A model generated the notes under the pieces. The model did not search any database, was not told the DNA's origin, and saw only the letters and a program-made list of their open reading frames with translations. The translations under genes and the position numbers were made by a program. From contig MU602981.1 in the NCBI GenBank assembly GCA_025201865.1, positions 9,040-28,183 of the forward strand: a stretch of DNA of 19,144 bases. Direction: 5' to 3'. The number at the start of each line of letters is the position of its first letter. Position 1 is the stretch's first letter. Source of the stretch: Ramicandelaber brevisporus. Its lineage: Eukaryota; Kickxellomycota; Ramicandelaberales; Ramicandelaberaceae. Shown here in pieces: positions 15,670 to 19,144 of this stretch.

Positions 15670-17313
15670 ATGACAACGAACACTAACAACAGTAACGACA
15701 GCCAGCAAGTGTCACAGCAACTCCAGAGCGAGCGGTCCACGCTTCCACTTCTTTACTTGCCATACGAGTTGGCCGAGGAAACCAGCTTGTATTTCAAACC
15801 AAACGAAGCGGCAAGAATTCTCTCAGTCAGTCGCTCCTTTTACAACTTATTTATTCAGCGTGTTTGTTATAGTCTACAAGATTGTTACAGATATGGAAAC
15901 CGCAATAACTTTGAACAATGGCTTCAAAAGTATGGTCACTATGTTCGCTTGGTCAAGCCTTTGCTGTCTGTTATTCGTCATTTGGAAGCTGAGGTTGACT
16001 GGCTGAAATATGTCAACAGAGCAACCAGACTAACAGCATTCCTTTATTCCAACTCACCAGACAATGTCGGCAGACTAACAAAATATCTCCAACAGATAAA
16101 GACATTGCGCATTATAGATCTGGTCTTTGATAGCTGTCACGAGTCATTACCAGGGATGGTGGAGATTGCGAAGGCGATTAATGAGCTGGAGTTGATATCT
16201 CATATCAGGGTTCAGCTTCCAGATAATATTAAAATGACTATCCTTGCCCAGTGGACGAATGTTATCGAGTTTGTAGAAACACTGCATTCGTCAAAACAAT
16301 CAAAATTAGTATTAGAGATAAACTTTGACGACTCTGTCACTGCACAGCAGGTGAGAACATTGGCACCATATCTCGCAAAACTATATGCAGTAGACAATCG
16401 CTTTACATCAGATACTACCTATAGAAATCGAGATATAATTAGCGACGATTTTGCTTCTGCAGCTGGCACTGGTACTGAATACGCCCTTCCCCGACTTGAA
16501 TACATCATGATGGAGATTTGCTGCTTACATCCACAGTTCTACGATTTTAAGGATGTGACACCAACTTGCGCTCCACGTCTGTGCTGCGTGTCATATAGCG
16601 CGAGAAGATGCACCTCGTGCCGTCTCGAGCAAATCAATATATACGACAATGGGCTGATCTGGAAATCCGAGTTTAACAGTTTTGCCCATGTTGTGGTTCC
16701 CTCTCATCACTGGCCCAATCTGGTGCACTTGCGCATTGGCACCATCTCCAGTGAGCGATTAATGAACATCATCGGCCTCAATCCACAGCTGCAATATCTC
16801 ACTATCAACCCAGGTATGGATCCAGATAAATATACTATTTGGGACAGGGAAATTTTTACTACGGACAACTTCAACCATGACGTGTTCAAGATTGACAAGA
16901 TTCTCGAGAAGCTGCCACACTTACGAACACTCACAATTGCCAAGCTGTATGCTGCTATCGATGCCGAACTTGGCTCAATTCCACCAAAGCGTCACCGTGA
17001 CATCACCGTTGAAATTGGAAGTCAAATGGCCGCTACACCAGCAGCCATCAACTATCTTCTGCAAATGCAGCAACTGACTGAACTCCAGTTCCATCAGTTT
17101 GCATTCACTGATGTTGATGAGACTATCAAACTACTACGTGACTCTGCTGGATCATGTGGCGCTCGTTCGTTCACTTGGCATCCCATTGAGTGGAATCAAG
17201 AACTTGCTCTTGCAATGACCGCTAAAATGCCGAAGCTTGCCAAGTTTTCAACTAAACAATGTCCGGAAAACTATCGCGCTGTCTTTAAAGAAAAGTGCAG
17301 TTGTTCTTTTTAA
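15670..17313 (+). CDS. F-box / leucine-rich-repeat-like protein
   Basis: 547 residues from the ATG at 15670. After an Asn/Ser/Gln-rich start, an F-box-like motif lies at about 30-70 (LPYELAEETSLYFKPNEAA, then RILSVSRSFYNLF), the part that would bind Skp1 in an SCF ubiquitin ligase. The remainder has irregular Leu/Ile-rich units (LVHLRIGTISSERLMNII, LQYLTINPG, LPHLRTLTIAKL) that fit a degenerate LRR substrate-binding arc, closing with TWHPIEWNQELALAM and a Cys-rich end. Base composition is more AT-rich than the tyrosinases. The target is unknown. Relics of the same family just upstream show that this locus has lost or rearranged tandem copies. An in-frame ATG at 15586 would add a hydrophobic stretch before the Asn-rich start and is less likely. 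Confidence 0.75.
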   Translation: MTTNTNNSNDSQQVSQQLQSERSTLPLLYLPYELAEETSLYFKPNEAARILSVSRSFYNLFIQRVCYSLQDCYRYGNRNNFEQWLQKYGHYVRLVKPLLSVIRHLEAEVDWLKYVNRATRLTAFLYSNSPDNVGRLTKYLQQIKTLRIIDLVFDSCHESLPGMVEIAKAINELELISHIRVQLPDNIKMTILAQWTNVIEFVETLHSSKQSKLVLEINFDDSVTAQQVRTLAPYLAKLYAVDNRFTSDTTYRNRDIISDDFASAAGTGTEYALPRLEYIMMEICCLHPQFYDFKDVTPTCAPRLCCVSYSARRCTSCRLEQINIYDNGLIWKSEFNSFAHVVVPSHHWPNLVHLRIGTISSERLMNIIGLNPQLQYLTINPGMDPDKYTIWDREIFTTDNFNHDVFKIDKILEKLPHLRTLTIAKLYAAIDAELGSIPPKRHRDITVEIGSQMAATPAAINYLLQMQQLTELQFHQFAFTDVDETIKLLRDSAGSCGARSFTWHPIEWNQELALAMTAKMPKLAKFSTKQCPENYRAVFKEKCSCSF

Positions 17314-17394
17314 GCATTTAAACGAGATTATCTCGATTCTATCATGTGTTCCTAGGACACCAATCCTAGTTTTGTATATTTCAAAAAAGCTATA

Positions 17395-18090
17395 CTAAAA
17401 CAAAGAAAAGAAAAGAAATATACAATCATATAAAATGTATTGTCCAACTGAGCGTTTGCTATTGTCTTTGTCTATAGATAAATGAGCTTGACTCTCAGAA
17501 GTCTGCGTAGCCTCGCAGTAAGCGCGGTAGACTTTCCAGACAGTCTCAGCAATGAGTGTTGCTGAACTTTTTTGGCTACTGTGGCTGCTGTGGCTACTGT
17601 GGCTGCTGTGGCTGTGATTGTTCTTCATATACTCCCACATAACCAGTTCTGGATGCAAATGAATGTCTATTAAGATGTACTGATTAAAAGTGTGCTATTT
17701 GTCCTTAGTTCGATACCATACTGTGATACTGCAATCTGCATCAAGTGATATAACTCTTCGACTTTACTCATATCGTCTTCACTCCGCAGCGTATCTCCAA
17801 TGATGAGTCTCCGCACCAGATCCCAATAGAATGTCTCCATGAGAAACTGGTGCGATGGTCGTGTCGCATTCTGCTCAGCTATCCTGGATCGAATCGCGTC
17901 TCGTTCTTCTACTGTGAAATGTGATAGTGAATCTTTGATTTGACTAATGTACCCAGTAATTTGATCCAGCGTAAGACCATGACTTCGTCGAGACAACGGT
18001 ATAATTATCGGTGCAAGAGGCGGTCGTTCTGGTTGTCGATCTGGATGCTGCTGTGTTGGTGGAATGTGATGCTGAGAGCCTGTAATGCTG

Positions 18091-18124
<34 letters not shown>

Positions 18125-18452
18125 CAGGTGGTAAGGATCTCTGCCTGTCAATGATGGCTTCGGGTAGATGAGCGCTATCATCATCATCATCATCTACTGA
18201 TACTGTTAGATTGACATTATTCTTACGCTGAAAGCCGAGCTTTGACTGTACAAGCACTTTGCTTCTCTTGGCTGACTGTAGATCTGTTACTGATGAATCG
18301 ATAATGTCAACTGACCGAGCTCGCTTAATACCAATCGAGGTAGGGATATCACTGTTATTGTCACGTCCACGCTGCTCAGCTGACACTAGTTCATCTGCAC
18401 TGACTATACCGCTGGATCGCTGAAGTTGATTCTGCTGTACTCGCTGGCTCAT
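17395..18452 (-). CDS. Unrecognised nuclear-type protein, two exons joined over a 50-nt intron
   Basis: Proposed exons 18452-17717 and 17666-17395 (minus strand), 335 residues. Exon 1 starts MSQRVQQNQLQ, carries KRARSVDII and SAKRSKVL as possible nuclear signals, an acidic DDDDDD run, a ten-Ser run (GAT microsatellite at 18093-18124), a Pro/Gln region, and a helical part LTLDQITGYISQIKDSLSHF...YWDLVRRLIIGDTL. Without splicing the frame ends 15 codons after SQY, with a weak tail. Joining TATG|GTATCG to TTAATAG|ACATT keeps the frame and gives SQYDIHLHPELVMWEYMKNN followed by a HSS repeat and ATLIAETVWKVYRAY, which reads as a natural helical continuation. The last 25 or so residues look weak and a further 3' intron is possible. 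An upstream in-frame ATG (18545) adds a poly-Phe stretch and is rejected. I do not recognise the family. Confidence 0.55.
17573..17612. repeat. 9-bp coding repeat (Ser-His-Ser)
   Basis: Units TGGCTACTG/TGGCTGCTG alternate; on the minus strand they encode HSS repeated four times within proposed exon 2 of the 17395-18452 gene. Confidence 0.8.
17667..17716 (-). other. Predicted 50-nt spliceosomal intron
   Basis: Donor GTATCG and acceptor TTAATAG on the minus strand, phase 1 (after the first base of a Gly/Asp codon). It contains an in-frame TAA that would otherwise end the protein. CTTTTAATCAG upstream of the acceptor could supply a weak branch point. The donor is not ideal (GTATGT or GTAAGT would be), so this is a prediction based on frame restoration and sensible protein sequence across the join. 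Confidence 0.5.
18093..18124. repeat. GAT/ATC triplet microsatellite (poly-Ser coding)
   Basis: About ten GAT units; read on the minus strand in the gene's frame they give a poly-Ser run. A second ATC run at about 18177-18196 encodes poly-Asp. Confidence 0.85.
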
Positions 18453-18848
18453 CGTGGTTGTTTGTTTATTACAACGAAATTCGGTCACTTCAAAAAAAAA
18501 AAAGAGAAAGAATGGAGGCAGCACAATACGCATCACCTGCGCCACTCTGGTCGATCAACACCTTTTCTTCCTGATGAAGGAGAGCATTCGTATCAGGCAG
18601 GAGTATCTTCCAGTCACTAGGCCAGCCAGTCTTCCCTCCTTCGATTGGCATCTGTTTATCAACTCGGCCCCCGTTTCTCCAAGTCGCTCATGCTGCTCGT
18701 CCTCTTGCCTGTCTGTCTGCCTGCTTGTTTACTTACTCACCCTTATTCTCATCTTCATCTTCATCCTCATTCTCTCATTTCGCATCCTTTTCAATAACAA
18801 CACTTTCGCAGGCCGATTGTATACACACAAGCACACACACAAGCACAA
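18453..18848. other. Divergent spacer before the LPMO-like gene
   Basis: 396 bp between two divergent starts. It holds an A12 run near 18492, TCTTCATC/TTCATC-rich DNA (about 18747-18770), TGTATA at about 18818-18823, and ACACACAAGCAC repeats just before the LPMO-like ATG. No gene is supported. Confidence 0.5.
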
Positions 18849-19144
18849 ATGCAGCATCTATCACTGATTCGAGTGCTGCTGACGGCCGCTGCTCTTTTCG
18901 TCTTCACCGCGTCTGCTCACGTTGCTCTACTTGAGCCGTGCGCACGCGGCCAGTTCCGCGGTGGCTGCTCCACTCTCGCCGGCAACAAACCTGACTACGA
19001 CATCCGCGCTCCAATTGGCACCGAGCATGCCATCACAGCCCCCATGTGCAAGAACACGTTCAAGACACAGCCGTACAAGACATACAAGGCGGGCAGCTCC
19101 GTCCACACAAAGTACGACATTGGCGCTGCACATGGCGGCGGAAC
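18849..19144 (+). CDS. LPMO-like secreted copper protein, 5' part only
   Basis: 98 codons and two bases to the right edge, no stop. A signal peptide (MQHLSLIRVLLTAAALFVF, ending TASA) is followed directly by His24, so cleavage would expose an N-terminal His as in lytic polysaccharide monooxygenases. The mature part reads HVALLEPCARGQFRGGC, then NKPDYDIRAPIG, APMCKN, and AGSSVHTKYDIGAAHGGG with H95, which fits the second His of a copper His-brace. The AAHGGG context and the preceding Cys-Lys recall AA11-type (chitin-active) LPMOs, but the N-terminal part differs from classical members; I recall similar proteins in early-diverging fungi. LPMOs cleave polysaccharides oxidatively outside the cell. 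Family assignment and activity cannot be settled without the missing C-terminal part, where the axial Tyr/Phe would lie. Confidence 0.72.
   Translation, partial: MQHLSLIRVLLTAAALFVFTASAHVALLEPCARGQFRGGCSTLAGNKPDYDIRAPIGTEHAITAPMCKNTFKTQPYKTYKAGSSVHTKYDIGAAHGGG

Noticed and set aside
17700-17725. Second B-box-like GTTCGATACC on the plus strand
   Set aside because: No cloverleaf. It lies across the proposed intron donor of a coding gene.

Overview
The window looks like nuclear DNA of a fungus. The evidence is a diphthamide-pathway WD40 protein, a mitochondrial PPR protein, a BUD22-type nucleolar protein, secreted tyrosinases, an LPMO-like secreted protein, and almost intron-free genes separated by microsatellite-rich spacers. 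The mix (LPMO-like His-brace protein, F-box/LRR family with relics, sphingomyelin-synthase-type enzyme) would suit an early-diverging lineage such as Zoopagomycota/Kickxellomycotina. That placement is an inference and I hold it weakly.

Layout, left to right. Positions 1-1688 (-) hold a C2-domain protein running off the left edge. Positions 2205-3317 (+) encode DPH7. Positions 3423-3680 (-) encode a small NDUFB2-like complex I subunit, converging on DPH7. Positions 3873-5531 (+) encode a mitochondrial PPR protein, converging on a sphingomyelin-synthase-like membrane enzyme at 5610-6926 (-). A spacer of about 1 kb follows, with one candidate tiny ORF (7730-7834, +). Positions 7948-8535 (-) encode a Ser-rich single-pass surface protein. 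A repeat-rich spacer leads to two tandem secreted tyrosinases (9994-11283 and 11844-13154, both +). The second converges with only 55 bp on BUD22 (13210-15048, -). Just upstream of BUD22 lie relics of an F-box/LRR gene (15128-15271 and probably 15396-15434), followed by the intact family member at 15670-17313 (+). Positions 17395-18452 (-) are best read as one two-exon gene with a 50-nt intron. At the right edge, 18849 onward (+), is the start of an LPMO-like secreted copper protein.

Functionally this is mostly ordinary housekeeping (translation-factor modification, ribosome biogenesis, mitochondrial gene expression, respiration, sphingolipids) plus three predicted secreted copper enzymes. 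I do not see an operon-like or defence-like system. The best leads are the patchwork identity of the tyrosinase pair, the F-box relics that now make up BUD22's upstream DNA, the doubled C-terminal motif of BUD22, the SMS-type enzyme, and the inferred intron.
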